Source: Aquiflexum lacus (GTDB taxonomy: Bacteria; Bacteroidota; Bacteroidia; Cytophagales; Cyclobacteriaceae). Taken from it: a DNA stretch of 64,000 nt. Positions 27,836 through 38,746 of the stretch are shown here, piece by piece (position 1 is the first letter of the stretch; each line of letters starts with the position of its first letter). The position numbers and the translations under genes were made by a program. Location of the stretch: NCBI RefSeq assembly GCF_015476655.1, contig NZ_JABFHF010000034.1, positions 1-64,000 of the forward strand, read 5' to 3'. A model generated the notes under the pieces. That model had not been told where the DNA came from. It saw only the letters and a list, made by a program, of their open reading frames with translations, and did no database searches.

Positions 27836-29423
27836 AAAAGCTAGTTTTTTCTTGTTCTGGGGTTTCCTTGGGATTGTTTTTATCTCCCGGTATATTGATT
27901 TTGATTTGCTCAATGATGTTGAGCATTTTCTCGGTGGCCTTTAATGCAGCTACAGTTTGGTCACTGTCCAGGCCTTTGGTTTTAAATATTTTCCCATATT
28001 CCCAAGTGATGACCGTCTCCACAAAGGCATCAGTCTTACCTCCCGGAGGAATGGTCACATGGTAATTGATCAGTTTTGGTAATTCCTTGTTGATGGATTT
28101 GTAGATTTTTTTCAATGCTTTCATAAAAGCATCATATTGACCATCACCTGATGATCCTTCTTCATAGCTTTCGCCATTGATGTTGATCTTGAGTTGGACA
28201 GTTGGCTTTAGTCCTTTGGAATGGCTGAGGTTATAGCCTTCGATAAAGATATTATGGGAAATGGAATTGTTTTGAAGCACATCGGAAATAATGTAAGGTA
28301 AATCCTCCGTCGTAACCCGCTCCTTTTTATCCCCCAATTCTATAATTCTCTGCGTTACTTTGGTTAGTTCATCGGGTTCGAGGGAAATCCCCAATTCCTG
28401 GATATTCTTGACAATATTGGCTTTCCCTGAGGTTTTTCCCAAAGCATATTTCCGCTGTCTCCCAAAACGTTCGGGAAGAAGGTCATTAAAATAGAGGTTC
28501 TTTTTATTGTCCCCGTCGGCATGTATTCCGGCTGTCTGTGTAAATACATTTTCACCAACCACAGGTTTGTTGGGAGGAATGTGTTGTCCGGAAAATTGTT
28601 CCACCAGCTTACTTACCCTGAAAATCTTGTTTTCTTTAACATTCAATCTGAAATCTGTGAAGTCCTTCAAGACAGCAATCACTGATTCTAAAGGTGCATT
28701 TCCGGCCCTTTCTCCCAAACCATTTACAGTAGTGTGGATTCCAGATATCCCATTATAGATGGCCTCTAGCACATTGGCTACCGAAAGGTCATAATCATTA
28801 TGGGCATGAAAATCAAAATGGGTGTCTGCATATTCGGAAGTGATCAATTTGATAAAGTGGGATACTTCCCTTGGATGTAGCAGGCCCAAGGTATCAGGCA
28901 ACATAATTCTTCTCACCGGAAGTTGAGTCAAATGTCCAATGAGGTCCATGGTGTAATTCATGGAATTGCGCATTCCATTACTCCAATCTTCCAAATAGAC
29001 ATTGACACTTACCTTTTTGGACTGTGCGTATTCCACACTTCTCCTGATATCTTCAAAATGCACCTCAGGTGTTTTTTTTAATTGATGGGTAAGATGATTT
29101 TCAGAACCTTTTGTTAATAGGTTCATCACTTTTGCACCAGATTTCAAAATCCAGTCTACGGATGCTGGAGTATCAACAAATCCCAAAACCTCCACTCGGT
29201 CTAAATATCCTTTTGCAGAAGCCCATTGGGTAATTTTTTTCACCCCTTCCATTTCACCTTCCGAAACCCTGGCTGATGCCACCTCAATCCTATCAACCTT
29301 CAGTTCCTCCAATAGCAATTTGGCTATTTGGAGTTTTTCGGAAGGCAGGAAAGAAACTCCTGAGGTCTGTTCTCCATCCCTCAGCGTGGTATCCATGATT
29401 TCTATTTTCCTATTGTTACCCAT
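27804..29423 (-). CDS. cimA: (R)-citramalate synthase (LeuA-like)
   Basis: 539 residues. HMGL-type TIM barrel [76 protein letters not shown], then a C-terminal LeuA regulatory domain ([20 protein letters not shown]). From memory it closely resembles Leptospira-type citramalate synthase over its length, including [23 protein letters not shown] and YALGK. It differs clearly from the LeuA encoded at 31549-33060 in the same operon. Reaction: acetyl-CoA + pyruvate to citramalate, first step of threonine-independent isoleucine synthesis. The alternative is a second isopropylmalate synthase; the full-length resemblance favours citramalate. The 110-base gap to leuD is filled by A/T-rich GAATTCAGA-like repeats. 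Confidence 0.85.
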   Translation of the reverse strand: MGNNRKIEIMDTTLRDGEQTSGVSFLPSEKLQIAKLLLEELKVDRIEVASARVSEGEMEGVKKITQWASAKGYLDRVEVLGFVDTPASVDWILKSGAKVMNLLTKGSENHLTHQLKKTPEVHFEDIRRSVEYAQSKKVSVNVYLEDWSNGMRNSMNYTMDLIGHLTQLPVRRIMLPDTLGLLHPREVSHFIKLITSEYADTHFDFHAHNDYDLSVANVLEAIYNGISGIHTTVNGLGERAGNAPLESVIAVLKDFTDFRLNVKENKIFRVSKLVEQFSGQHIPPNKPVVGENVFTQTAGIHADGDNKKNLYFNDLLPERFGRQRKYALGKTSGKANIVKNIQELGISLEPDELTKVTQRIIELGDKKERVTTEDLPYIISDVLQNNSISHNIFIEGYNLSHSKGLKPTVQLKININGESYEEGSSGDGQYDAFMKALKKIYKSINKELPKLINYHVTIPPGGKTDAFVETVITWEYGKIFKTKGLDSDQTVAALKATEKMLNIIEQIKINIPGDKNNPKETPEQEKTSFYGNEYRAVAG

Positions 29424-29533
29424 TTGAAATAAATTCAGATTTTAGAATTTAGAATTCAGATTTAAATCCCATTAGCTATCGGAATTAGAATTCAGAAGTT
29501 TGAATTAGTCCTGATAAATATTGGAATTAGCGA

Positions 29534-30127
29534 TTAGACTTTTTGCTCGGTGAAAGTGATGATTTCATCCTTGATGTTTAGGAGATAATCGATGTCATCG
29601 AAGCCGTTTTTCATGTTTTCTTTTTTGTAGGAATTGATATCAAAAGACTCCTGTTGACCTGTACTGAGTAAGGTAATGGTCTGTTGGTCAATATCAATTT
29701 CTACTTCGGTCTTTGGGTTTTCTTCAACTGCTTTGAACAAGACCTCTGCAAACTCGGGACTGATGGTAACCGGAAGTACACCAATATTCAGGCAGTTATT
29801 TTTGAAGATATCTGCAAAGAAGCTGGAAACCACACACCTGAATCCATAATCATAAAGCGCCCAAACCGCATGTTCTCTGCTGGATCCCGAACCAAAGTTC
29901 TTACCTGCCAACAGGATCTTACCTGAATAAGTGGGGTCATTGAGTACAAAGTCCTTTTTGGGATTACCTTCTACATCGTATCGCCAATCACGGAAAAGGT
30001 TGTCTCCAAAGCCTTCTCTTTCCGTTGCCTTTAAGAAACGTGCAGGAATGATCTGATCGGTATCCACATTTTCAGATGACAAAGGCACTACTGTACTCTT
30101 GAGTATATTAAATTTATCGTAAGCCAT
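29534..30127 (-). CDS. leuD: 3-isopropylmalate dehydratase small subunit
   Basis: 197 residues. Aconitase swivel domain: VVPLSSENVDTDQIIPARFLK, LLAGKNFGSGSSREHAVWAL and FFADIFKNNCLNIGVLP. Forms the dehydratase with LeuC, isomerising 2- to 3-isopropylmalate (and citramalate to 3-methylmalate). Starts 19 bases after leuC. Confidence 0.97.
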   Translation of the reverse strand: MAYDKFNILKSTVVPLSSENVDTDQIIPARFLKATEREGFGDNLFRDWRYDVEGNPKKDFVLNDPTYSGKILLAGKNFGSGSSREHAVWALYDYGFRCVVSSFFADIFKNNCLNIGVLPVTISPEFAEVLFKAVEENPKTEVEIDIDQQTITLLSTGQQESFDINSYKKENMKNGFDDIDYLLNIKDEIITFTEQKV

Positions 30128-30146
30128 TTTCTTTTTTTAATTTGGA

Positions 30147-31547
30147 TTAAAATACATCTCTAGGATCACTTATTTCTCCTGTCACCGCCACTGCCGCGAC
30201 CGTAAGCGGGCTGGCCAATAAAGTCCTCGCACCCGGCCCCTGTCTTCCTTCAAAGTTCCTATTGGATGTGGAGACGGCATATTTTCCTGAAGGGATTTTA
30301 TCGTCATTCATAGCCAAACAGGCAGAACAGCCCGGCTGACGCAACTCAAAACCTGCATCCTCGAGTATCTTTACCAAACCTTCTTCATGTGCCATTTTTT
30401 CTACCTCTCTTGATCCGGGAACGATCCAAGCTGTGATGTTATCGGCTTTATGCTTTCCTTTGACAAAAGCTGCCACAGACCGGATATCTTCGATCCTCCC
30501 GTTGGTACAGCTTCCCACAAATACAAAATCCACTTTTTTTCCTTTGATTGCCTCTCCAGGGGCAAAGCCCATATAATCCAATGACTTCAAGTAAGACGAC
30601 TTATTGCTGCCTTCCATACCTTCTGTGGTGGGAATAAAACCTCTGACTTTGATTCCCATTCCAGGATTGGTTCCATAGGTGATCATTGGCTCGATATCAT
30701 TACCATCAAAATGATATTCTTTGTCAAAAACAGCCCCATCATCAGTTTTGAGGGTTTTCCAATGTGCTACTGCCTTATCCCAATCCTCACCTTTCGGCGC
30801 ATATTGTTTGCCCTTCAAGTAGTTGAAAGTGGTTTCATCAGGAGCAATTAATCCACCCCTTGCACCCATTTCAATACTCATGTTACAAATGGTCATTCGG
30901 GCTTCCATGCTGAGGCTTGTAATTGCCGATCCTGCATATTCCACAAAATACCCTGTTGCGCCCGCGGCAGAAATCTTAGCTATGATGTAAAGAATGATGT
31001 CTTTTGAAGTTACTCCGTTTCCTAATTCACCATCCACCGTGATTCTCATTTTCTTGGCTTTGGTCTGCATAATACACTGAGTGGCAAAAACCATTTCAAC
31101 CTCAGAAGTACCGATACCAAAAGCAATCGCACCAAATGCCCCGTGCGTCGAGGTATGGCTATCCCCACAGACAATGGTCATTCCCGGTTGGGTCACTCCT
31201 AATTCGGGTCCGATCACATGGACAATGCCATGATGCGCTGACCCAAGGTCATGCAGTTCAATATTGTGCTTCTCACAATTTTCCCTAAGTCTTTCAACCT
31301 GCATACGGGAAAGTTTGTCCTTAATGGTTTTGTCCTGATCGACAGTGGGTACATTGTGGTCAGGGGTAGCGATAGTCCTTTCCGGATATAAAACACCAAC
31401 TCCACGTTTTTCAAGATTGAGGAATGCCACAGGACTGGTCACTTCATGGATAAAATGCTTATCAATGAAGAATACATCAGGTCCACCGGGTACAGAACGT
31501 ACCACATGGGCATCCCATATTTTATCAAATAATGTTTTCTTTTCCAT
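30147..31547 (-). CDS. leuC: 3-isopropylmalate dehydratase large subunit
   Basis: 466 residues. Aconitase-type [4Fe-4S] enzyme. Cluster cysteines appear in [10 protein letters not shown] and in [35 protein letters not shown] and [13 protein letters not shown] are also characteristic. Partner of LeuD. Begins one base after the leuA stop, so the genes are tightly linked. Confidence 0.97.
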   Translation of the reverse strand: MEKKTLFDKIWDAHVVRSVPGGPDVFFIDKHFIHEVTSPVAFLNLEKRGVGVLYPERTIATPDHNVPTVDQDKTIKDKLSRMQVERLRENCEKHNIELHDLGSAHHGIVHVIGPELGVTQPGMTIVCGDSHTSTHGAFGAIAFGIGTSEVEMVFATQCIMQTKAKKMRITVDGELGNGVTSKDIILYIIAKISAAGATGYFVEYAGSAITSLSMEARMTICNMSIEMGARGGLIAPDETTFNYLKGKQYAPKGEDWDKAVAHWKTLKTDDGAVFDKEYHFDGNDIEPMITYGTNPGMGIKVRGFIPTTEGMEGSNKSSYLKSLDYMGFAPGEAIKGKKVDFVFVGSCTNGRIEDIRSVAAFVKGKHKADNITAWIVPGSREVEKMAHEEGLVKILEDAGFELRQPGCSACLAMNDDKIPSGKYAVSTSNRNFEGRQGPGARTLLASPLTVAAVAVTGEISDPRDVF

Positions 31548-31548
31548 T

Positions 31549-33060
31549 TTATGCTAGGATCACTTTGTCTTTGACAGGTATTTTATTTAAGGCATCTACA
31601 TATGCCTGGGCTGAAGCCAATACGATATCGGAATTGGATGCAAACCCATAGTAGGGCTTATCATCTTTCATCAAGCGCATATGTACTTTAGCCACATCAT
31701 CACTTCCGGCAGTAATCGCTTGAATTAGAAATTCTTCCAATACGATATCCGGTTTTACTATTTTTTCTATAGCTTTCAATACCGCATCCACCGGACCATT
31801 TCCGTAGCCCTTGGATACAAAAGCTTTATCACCCACTTTCAATTCTACAGTGGCACTGATTTCTCCGTTGGACTGATAACTCACTTTGCCCAATTCGATA
31901 AAGGAGGACTCATCTAAGTATTTACCGACCAAGGCCAATAAATCTTTTGGACCAATATCCCTCTTGGAATCAGCCAAAATCAGAAAATCCTCATAGACTT
32001 CCCGTAAGGCTTCACCTTCCAACTCCACGCCCAAACCATCTAAATGATGTTTCAGCGCCGCTCTTCCACTTCTTGCAGTTAATACAATTGATGATTCGTG
32101 GACACCAACCTCTTTGGGATCAATGATTTCATAATTCTCCCGATGTTTCAACACGCCATCCTGATGGATGCCTGAAGAGTGCGCAAAAGCATTTCTCCCC
32201 ACAATGGCTTTGTTTGGTTGGACAGGCATATTCATCAACTTGGAAATCAGCCTGCTCGTTCCATAAATTCTTTCTGTTTGAATATTAGTATAAACCGGGA
32301 TAGCTTGATGGCACTTAATGGCCATTACAACTTCTTCCAAAGAAGTATTGCCTGCTCTTTCTCCGATTCCATTGATGGTCATCTCTGCTTGCCTTGCACC
32401 TTGTTGGACACCGGCTATGGTATTCGCGGTGGCCATACCAAGATCATTATGGCAGTGGGTGGAAATGATGGCTTTGTCAATATTGGAAACATTTTCCTTT
32501 AAATAGCGGATGATAGCTCCGTATTGCTCAGGAAGACAGTATCCCGTAGTATCGGGAATATTGACAACAGTGGCGCCGGCTTTGATGGCTGCTTCTATGA
32601 TTTTGGCCAAAAAAGGCAATTCTGCCCTTCCTGCATCCTCCGCATAAAACTCCACATCCTCCACAAAACTTTTGGCATACTTGACGGCCTTTACTCCTCT
32701 TTCAATAATGTTTTCAGGAGTTGATCTTAATTTATATTGAATATGGTATGGAGAAACTCCTATGCCTGTATGAATCCTGCCTTTCTTGGCATGTTTCAGT
32801 GCCTCAGCAGCTACTTGTATATCCTTCTCCACAGCTCTTGAAAGGGCGCAGATGATAGGATTAGAAACTGCTTTGGAGATTTCAACCACCGAATTGAAAT
32901 CACCGGGGCTGGATATTGGAAATCCAGCCTCAATGATATCCACTCCGAGTTCTTCCAATGCTTTAGCCACTACTATCTTTTCCTGGGAGTTCAACTGACA
33001 ACCCGGAACCTGCTCCCCGTCGCGGAGAGTAGTATCAAATATCCAAAGCTTTTCACTCAT
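31549..33060 (-). CDS. leuA: 2-isopropylmalate synthase
   Basis: 503 residues. [66 protein letters not shown] and [20 protein letters not shown] are standard LeuA motifs with metal-binding His residues. A C-terminal allosteric domain (from about 390) would bind leucine. Condenses acetyl-CoA with 2-oxoisovalerate. Four bases from ilvC. Confidence 0.96.
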   Translation of the reverse strand: MSEKLWIFDTTLRDGEQVPGCQLNSQEKIVVAKALEELGVDIIEAGFPISSPGDFNSVVEISKAVSNPIICALSRAVEKDIQVAAEALKHAKKGRIHTGIGVSPYHIQYKLRSTPENIIERGVKAVKYAKSFVEDVEFYAEDAGRAELPFLAKIIEAAIKAGATVVNIPDTTGYCLPEQYGAIIRYLKENVSNIDKAIISTHCHNDLGMATANTIAGVQQGARQAEMTINGIGERAGNTSLEEVVMAIKCHQAIPVYTNIQTERIYGTSRLISKLMNMPVQPNKAIVGRNAFAHSSGIHQDGVLKHRENYEIIDPKEVGVHESSIVLTARSGRAALKHHLDGLGVELEGEALREVYEDFLILADSKRDIGPKDLLALVGKYLDESSFIELGKVSYQSNGEISATVELKVGDKAFVSKGYGNGPVDAVLKAIEKIVKPDIVLEEFLIQAITAGSDDVAKVHMRLMKDDKPYYGFASNSDIVLASAQAYVDALNKIPVKDKVILA

Positions 33061-33063
33061 CTT

Positions 33064-34107
33064 TTAATTGTTTTCTGGTCTCAACTTTCTGACAGTTGCA
33101 CCTGCCTGCCACATCTCTGATTCTCTCAATTCTTTCAACTCAGCTTCCAGTTTTACCCTATAATCATCCTTGCTGTTAGAATCAATTGATTTTTGAGCTT
33201 CTTTTCCGGTTTTGACACTGTTGTATAATTCTTCAAAAACTGGCTTGGTAGCATCTCTGAAAGGTTTCCACCAATCCAAAGCTCCTCTTTGAGCAGTCGT
33301 AGAACAGTTGGCATACATCCAGTCCATTCCATTCTCTGCAACCAATGGCATTAAACTTTGGGTCAATTCTTCCACTGTTTCATTGAAAGCTTCAGAAGGC
33401 GTATGACCGTTTGCTCTTAACACTTCGTATTGTGCGGCAAAAATTCCCTGAATGGCACCCATCAAAGTTCCTCTTTCACCTGTCAGATCTGAGGTAACTT
33501 CTCTGTAAAAATCAGTTTCAAACAAATAGCCTGATCCAACGCCGATTCCAAGCGCTATTACCCTGTCCTTAGCCCTACCTGTTCCATCTTGGAAGATGGC
33601 ATAAGAAGAATTCAATCCTCTGCCTTCTACAAACATTCTTCGCAAAGAAGTTCCAGATCCTTTAGGTGCCACTAAGATGACATCTATGTCTGCAGGGGGA
33701 ATGATACCGGTTTTTTCTTTATAGGTCACTCCAAATCCATGGGAGAAATAAAGGGCTTTACCTGGAGTTAGGTGCTTTTTGACCATTGGCCATGCTGCGA
33801 TCTGACCTGCATCAGAAAGTAGGAACTGAAGAATCGTACCTTTTTCACAGGCCTCCTCCAATTCAAACAATGTTTCACCAGGGACCCAACCGTCAGCAAC
33901 GGCTTTGTCCCAAGTTTTAGAACCTTTCCTTTGGCCAACGATGACATTGAAGCCGTTGTCTTTCAGATTGAGTGCCTGACCGGGTCCTTGGACTCCATAT
34001 CCCAATACCGCGATGACCTCATCTTTTAATACTTCTCTAGCTTTCTCCAAAGGGAATTCCTCTCTGGTTACTACATTTTCTTCTACTGATCCGAATTTCA
34101 GTTTCAT
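33064..34107 (-). CDS. ilvC: Ketol-acid reductoisomerase
   Basis: 347 residues, class I (short) form. NADPH-binding loop AVLGYGVQGPGQALNLKDNGFNVIVGQRKGSKTW, VAPKGSGTSLRRMF, and the acidic metal-site segment DLTGERGTLMGAIQGIFAAQYEVL. Converts acetolactate and acetohydroxybutyrate in valine/leucine and isoleucine synthesis. Located between ilvN and leuA. Confidence 0.96.
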   Translation of the reverse strand: MKLKFGSVEENVVTREEFPLEKAREVLKDEVIAVLGYGVQGPGQALNLKDNGFNVIVGQRKGSKTWDKAVADGWVPGETLFELEEACEKGTILQFLLSDAGQIAAWPMVKKHLTPGKALYFSHGFGVTYKEKTGIIPPADIDVILVAPKGSGTSLRRMFVEGRGLNSSYAIFQDGTGRAKDRVIALGIGVGSGYLFETDFYREVTSDLTGERGTLMGAIQGIFAAQYEVLRANGHTPSEAFNETVEELTQSLMPLVAENGMDWMYANCSTTAQRGALDWWKPFRDATKPVFEELYNSVKTGKEAQKSIDSNSKDDYRVKLEAELKELRESEMWQAGATVRKLRPENN

Positions 34108-34119
34108 AGTGTTATTATA

Positions 34120-34629
34120 TTAGGTTTGATTATTTAAATATTCTTGGACAGAAAACTTTGGTTTGGCAATGGCCACCCTTCCCGAACGGGAGAACTCTAG
34201 CAGATTAAAGGGTTTAAGGATTTCCAATAATGCCTGGGTATCTTCTTTATGGCCTGTAAATTCCAGAACCACAAACTCCTTCTCCGCCGCAATGATATGC
34301 GCATTAAATTGTCTGATTACTTTTTCGAGTTGGGGATCCAGACTGTCGAATGGGATTTTGTAGAGTGCTATCTCCTGATAGACCACTTCATCGTCCTTAA
34401 AGTAGTAGGCCTTGATGACATCTATAATTTTTTCAATTTGATTTACAAGTTGAATAATCTGTTCTTCAGTGACAGTGGCTTCGATGGTGATTTTATGTAT
34501 GCCATCCAATCGGCTTTCAGAAGCTGTCAGCGCACTGATATTGATTCCTCTTCTTGTGAAAATGATGGTGATCCTGTTGAGGATTCCAATGAAATTTTCG
34601 GTGTAAACTAAAATGGTATAACGATTCAT
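34120..34629 (-). CDS. ilvN: Acetolactate synthase regulatory subunit
   Basis: 169 residues. N-terminal ACT domain (YTILVYTENFIGILNRITIIFTRRGINISALTASES), then a second domain with FNAHIIAAEKEFVVLEFTGHKEDTQALLEILKPFNLLEFSRSGRVAIAK. Binds valine-type effectors and activates IlvB. Gene order and spacing show co-expression with ilvB. Confidence 0.94.
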   Translation of the reverse strand: MNRYTILVYTENFIGILNRITIIFTRRGINISALTASESRLDGIHKITIEATVTEEQIIQLVNQIEKIIDVIKAYYFKDDEVVYQEIALYKIPFDSLDPQLEKVIRQFNAHIIAAEKEFVVLEFTGHKEDTQALLEILKPFNLLEFSRSGRVAIAKPKFSVQEYLNNQT

Positions 34630-34644
34630 ATATACTTTTTAGGT

Positions 34645-36327
34645 TTAGCTTAATCTAACTTCTTCCACAGAACAACCTGTGGCAATCATTGGAAATACAT
34701 TATCTTCTTTTTCTACGACTACTTCAAGGAAGAAAGGTCCATCATGAATAAACATCTGAGCGACTGCTTCACTGAGTTCTTCTCTTTCGGTAACTTTCAC
34801 CGCCTTGATTCTATAAGCCTCTGCAATTTTGATAAAATCCGGGTTCTCCAGTTCAGTAAAGGAATATCGTTTGTCAAAAAACATCTGCTGCCACTGACGG
34901 ACCATTCCCAAGTAATTGTTGTTAAGCAAAACCACCTTTACAGGCGCTTTGGTCTGCATAATGGTTCCAAACTCCTGAATGGTCATCTGAATTCCTCCAT
35001 CTCCTACTACACAAATTACCTGTCTGTTATAATTGTGCAACTGTGCACCAAGTGCTGCAGGAAGTGCAAAACCCATTGTACCCAGACCACCTGAAGTCAC
35101 CTGTGTCCTTGTTTTTTTGTAGTCAAAATAACGCCAAGCTATCATTTGATGCTGACCTACATCAGTAACCAATACAGCGTCATCCTCTTTATATTGATTG
35201 ATCAACCTGATCACTTCTCCCATATGCAATCCCCCTTGTGTGGCATAAAGGTCCTTACCCATTACTGCTTCTCTTTCTTCGTTTTCAAACTCCCTGAACC
35301 TTTGCATCCACTCTGGATGGCTATTCGGCTTGACTGCGTCAATCAGCATGGATAAACTTTGTTTGCAATCGCCTAGAATCGGTACGGTGCACTTCACATT
35401 TTTATTGATTTCAGCAGGATCTAGTTCAAGGTGAATTACTTTGGCCTGTTTGGCATATCTTTTCAAGTCTCCGGTCACCCTATCATCAAAGCGCATTCCT
35501 ACAGCAATCAGTACGTCACATTTATTGGTCAGCATATTGGGTGAATAATTGCCATGCATCCCCAATTTACCTACATAAGAGGGGTGACTTTCTGGCAAAG
35601 ATCCGGATCCCAATAGCGTAGAGGCAGCAGGGATTCCCGTTTTATCCAAAAATGCCTTCAGCTCTTCTTCAGCCTTTCCAATCACCACTCCCTGACCAAA
35701 AAGGACAAAAGGTCGTTCTGCTTCATTGATTAATAATGCCGCTTCCTGTATTTTAGGCAGTTCAACGGTAACATAGGGTCTGTAAGAGCGGATTCCCAAA
35801 CAAGGGACGTAATTGAACTCACCAAATTCAACCTGTGCATTTTTTGTAATATCAATCAATACCGGACCAGGTCTACCGGATCTGGCAATGTGAAATCCTT
35901 TGGCAATGGCAGGGGCTATTTCCTCCACTGACCTTACCTGAATGTTCCATTTGGTTCCCGGCATTGACAGACCCATCATATCAGTTTCCTGAAAAGCATC
36001 TGTCCCCAAAAGATGAGCAGCTACTTGCCCGGTTATACATACCAATGGCGTGCTGTCAATAAGCGCATCTGCCAAACCGGTAATCAGATTGGTAGCTCCA
36101 GGTCCTGAAGTAGCTAGCGCCACCCCTACTTTTCCTGAAACCCGTGCATATCCTTGGGCAGCATGGATTGCCCCCTGTTCGTGTCGGGTCAATACATGTT
36201 TCACTTGGTCTGCATAATCATAAAGGGCATCATAAACGGGCATGATGGCCCCTCCGGGATATCCGAAAATGTATTCTGCATTTTCAGCTATCAGAGATCT
36301 TACTACGATATCTGCTCCTCTTATCAT
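34645..36327 (-). CDS. ilvB: Acetolactate synthase large subunit
   Basis: 560 residues. Thiamine-diphosphate enzyme: GYPGGAIMPVYDALYD, the catalytic glutamate region RHEQGAIHAAQGYAR, GPGATNLITGLADALIDSTP, and the ThDP/Mg motif VGDGGIQMTIQEFGTIMQTKAPVKVVLLNNNYLGM. Makes acetolactate or acetohydroxybutyrate from pyruvate (and 2-oxobutyrate). Confidence 0.97.
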   Translation of the reverse strand: MIRGADIVVRSLIAENAEYIFGYPGGAIMPVYDALYDYADQVKHVLTRHEQGAIHAAQGYARVSGKVGVALATSGPGATNLITGLADALIDSTPLVCITGQVAAHLLGTDAFQETDMMGLSMPGTKWNIQVRSVEEIAPAIAKGFHIARSGRPGPVLIDITKNAQVEFGEFNYVPCLGIRSYRPYVTVELPKIQEAALLINEAERPFVLFGQGVVIGKAEEELKAFLDKTGIPAASTLLGSGSLPESHPSYVGKLGMHGNYSPNMLTNKCDVLIAVGMRFDDRVTGDLKRYAKQAKVIHLELDPAEINKNVKCTVPILGDCKQSLSMLIDAVKPNSHPEWMQRFREFENEEREAVMGKDLYATQGGLHMGEVIRLINQYKEDDAVLVTDVGQHQMIAWRYFDYKKTRTQVTSGGLGTMGFALPAALGAQLHNYNRQVICVVGDGGIQMTIQEFGTIMQTKAPVKVVLLNNNYLGMVRQWQQMFFDKRYSFTELENPDFIKIAEAYRIKAVKVTEREELSEAVAQMFIHDGPFFLEVVVEKEDNVFPMIATGCSVEEVRLS

Positions 36328-36341
36328 GGTTGGTGAATTTA

Positions 36342-38021
36342 TTAAAATTGATCGGTAACACAGCCTTCAGAGGCAGATGACACCAATTTATTGTATTTTT
36401 TCAAGGTACCTTGCAGGTCACTCAGGTCTTTATTTTTCCAAACTTTTTTCCTTGCTTCCATTTCAGCAGCACTTACCTCACAGCTTAAACTGAGGGAATC
36501 TGCATCGATAGTGATGATATCACCATCCTTAAGCAGCCCAATTGGACCTCCTGAATAGGCTTCAGGGGTCACGTGTCCTACTACAAATCCATGCGTACCT
36601 CCGGAGAACCTGCCATCGGTGATCAAGGCAACGTCCGATCCTAGGCCAGCACCAATAATCATTGAGGTTGGCTTAAGCATTTCCGGCATACCGGGTCCAC
36701 CTTTGGGACCGATGTATCGGATCACAATTACCTCACCTTTGTTTATTTGCTTGTTTTTTATTGCTTCATTGGCTTCCAATTCCGAATCATACACTTTGGC
36801 TGGACCGGTGAAAGATTTCCCTTCTTTTCCTGAAATTTTCGCAACAGAACCCTCAGGAGCTAAGTTACCTTTAAGAATGCACAAATGTCCTGTTTCTTTT
36901 ATAGGCTGCTCTATCGGGTGGATGACATTGACCATGGAAGGTACTACGGGATCGATATCAGCAAGATTCTCAGCTAGGGTTTTGCCGGTAACGGTCATAC
37001 AATCTCCATGAAGCATCCCATTGTTCAACAGGTATTTCATAAATGCAGGAAGACCCCCTTGTTCAAAGAGGTCTTCCATCAAAAACTTACCGGATGGCTT
37101 GAAATCTCCCAACAAAGGTGTCGCATGATTTACCCTTTCAAAATCCGCCAATGTAAAATCAACTCCTGCAGTCTTGGCTATGGCTAAAATATGTAAAACT
37201 GCATTGGTACTGCCACCTAAGGCGACAGCAACTGTAACTGCATTTTCAAGGCTTTTCTTGGTAACGATATCTTTTGGTTTGATGTCCTTTTCCAAAAGTA
37301 TTTTCAAATACTCGGACACCTCTTTGCATTCCTGTAATTTTTCGTCTGCTGTGGCCGGCGTGGATGAGCTATAAGGCAAAGACATTCCCATGGCTTCAAT
37401 CGCTGAAGACATGGTATTGGCAGTGTACATGCCCCCACAGGCACCTGCACCTGGACAGGCATTTCGGATTACGCCGTCATAATCTTCATCTCCCAATTCA
37501 CCTTTTACCCTTTTTCCATAAGCTTCAAAAGCAGAAACAATGTTCAACTTTTCGCCTTTATAAATACCGGAACGAATGGTACCACCATACACCATGATTG
37601 AGGGCCTGTTGATCCTCAACATTCCCATGATGGCTCCGGGCATATTCTTGTCACAACCGGCAACAGCTACACAACCATCGAAAGAGTGTCCGAGGATAAA
37701 GGATTCTATGGAGTCTGCTATGATTTCTCTGGAGACCAGAGAATATCTCATTCCTGAGGTACCCATAGAAATCCCATCCGAAATACCGATGGTATTAAAA
37801 ACCAAACCGGTCAGACCATAAGTAGCAGAGGCTTCCTTGATCAGACCGGCGAAGTCATTGAGGTGCATATTGCAGGGGTTACTTTCGTAGCCACAACTAG
37901 CTACCCCTACAAAAGGCTGATTCATTTGTTTGTCAGACATGCCCGTGGCATATAGCATGGCTTTTCCTGCGGGATGTTCTTCATTCTGACTGATTTCCCA
38001 ACTGTGTTTTTTCAAACTCAT
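36342..38021 (-). CDS. ilvD: Dihydroxy-acid dehydratase
   Basis: 559 residues, normal IlvD length. Iron-sulfur ligands in [14 protein letters not shown] and [11 protein letters not shown], and [20 protein letters not shown], mark the IlvD/Edd family in its [2Fe-2S] IlvD form. Converts dihydroxy acids to 2-oxo acids in valine, leucine and isoleucine synthesis. First structural gene of the nine-gene BCAA operon; the attenuator at 38050-38175 lies just upstream. A second, sugar-acid-type paralogue is at 56277-57992. Confidence 0.97.
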   Translation of the reverse strand: MSLKKHSWEISQNEEHPAGKAMLYATGMSDKQMNQPFVGVASCGYESNPCNMHLNDFAGLIKEASATYGLTGLVFNTIGISDGISMGTSGMRYSLVSREIIADSIESFILGHSFDGCVAVAGCDKNMPGAIMGMLRINRPSIMVYGGTIRSGIYKGEKLNIVSAFEAYGKRVKGELGDEDYDGVIRNACPGAGACGGMYTANTMSSAIEAMGMSLPYSSSTPATADEKLQECKEVSEYLKILLEKDIKPKDIVTKKSLENAVTVAVALGGSTNAVLHILAIAKTAGVDFTLADFERVNHATPLLGDFKPSGKFLMEDLFEQGGLPAFMKYLLNNGMLHGDCMTVTGKTLAENLADIDPVVPSMVNVIHPIEQPIKETGHLCILKGNLAPEGSVAKISGKEGKSFTGPAKVYDSELEANEAIKNKQINKGEVIVIRYIGPKGGPGMPEMLKPTSMIIGAGLGSDVALITDGRFSGGTHGFVVGHVTPEAYSGGPIGLLKDGDIITIDADSLSLSCEVSAAEMEARKKVWKNKDLSDLQGTLKKYNKLVSSASEGCVTDQF

Positions 38022-38049
38022 GGTTACTTTAGGTCGGTTTAAGAGCTAC

Positions 38050-38120
38050 AAAAAAAAATGCCTCATCATCTGAGGCACTTACATTTGTATGATTGTTTGT
38101 CAAATATAGTCTAGTGCCCC
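38050..38120 (-). promoter_or_regulatory. Transcription attenuator of the ilv-leu operon: terminator plus antiterminator segment
   Basis: On the minus strand: TGCCTCA (38077-38071), loop GATGA, TGAGGCA (38065-38059), then nine T (38058-38050), a clear intrinsic terminator with a 7-bp stem placed 28 bases before ilvD, where no upstream gene needs it. The segment GGGGCACT (38120-38113), one base after the leader-peptide stop, can pair with AGTGCCTC (38079-38072) by eight pairs, one of them G-U, and would destroy the terminator stem. This is the arrangement of ribosome-mediated attenuation. Confidence 0.8.
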
Positions 38121-38121
38121 G

Positions 38122-38175
38122 TCATTTATTACAAATGAGAATAATAAAGCTGAGAGGAGTGACTATGTTAAACAT
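38122..38175 (-). CDS. Leader peptide of the ilv-leu operon
   Basis: A 17-codon ORF reading MFNIVTPLSFIILICNK and ending in TGA, one base before the antiterminator segment. Seven of 17 residues are Ile (4), Leu (2) or Val (1), with Ile-Ile-Leu-Ile at residues 11-14. A ribosome stalled there would leave GGGGCACT free to form the antiterminator. A ribosome reaching the stop would cover it and let the terminator form. AAAAGGAAT 12-20 bases upstream may help initiation. Inferred regulatory function, strongly supported by the geometry. Confidence 0.8.
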   Translation of the reverse strand: MFNIVTPLSFIILICNK

Positions 38176-38207
38176 GTGGTTATGATTCCTTTTCGAATTT
38201 GTTGATA

Positions 38208-38238
38208 CAATATTAAACCCCAATTCCCACACTTACAA
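38208..38238 (-). promoter_or_regulatory. Candidate promoter of the ilv-leu operon
   Basis: On the minus strand TTG (38238-38236), a 20-base spacer and TAATATTG (38215-38208), one base off the TAnnTTTG consensus. A transcript starting near 38200 would begin about 25 bases before the leader peptide. Confidence 0.5.
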
Positions 38239-38746
38239 TATTTAGTTTCTTTTTTTAAACAGAAAAATGATTTTTAAAACTGTTATTTATATTTTTATAA
38301 AAATTAACTATTGAATATAAATCAATTTAAAGAATATAAATTTAAATTTTTAGAAAGTTATTGCTTATTTCAAAATAATCTATCAATTTTCATTTTTTCA
38401 ATCTAAAATGAATTTTGTTGAGTTTTTTTTAATTAAAATTTTATTAAGATGAAGATTCAATAACTCTTTGTTTTAAACTTGATCAAATCTAAAAAGTATT
38501 GATTGTTGAATGTCCGATGAACGATTACTTAAAGGTTGGATGTCAGTTGACCGATGACCGATGTTTTGCGCATATGATAAAGAATACCATTGTTCGAGGA
38601 AATCATAATTAATTATAGAAAGAGGTGTATCATATTTCTTCCTCATAATCTTCATGTATTGTTATTTTTCAATTTGGATAGCCTACTCACTTCAAGGATT
38701 TCATAATTATACCCATATTTACATTCAACAAAATAATATTTCCCCA
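38239..38746. other. A+T-rich divergent intergenic region between the ilv operon and ispE
   Basis: Very A+T-rich, with no gene I can support. It contains a short run of tandem-like CCGATGA motifs at about 38512-38565. The ispE promoter must lie here but no clear consensus was found. Confidence 0.6.

Noticed and set aside
29424-29533. Repeated GAATTCAGA-like bases between leuD and cimA as a regulatory element
   Set aside because: Low-complexity A/T-rich sequence common in such genomes; no hairpin with T-run or ORF was found.
38101-38108. TATATTTG on the minus strand as the promoter of ilvD
   Set aside because: It matches the -7 box, but it lies inside the leader between the antiterminator segment and the terminator, and the spacing to any TTG is poor. 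The promoter upstream of the leader peptide explains all elements better.
38473-38655. 60-residue minus-strand ORF upstream of the ilv leader
   Set aside because: No domain, no ribosome-binding context, and its second half is translation of the repeated CCGATGA motifs.
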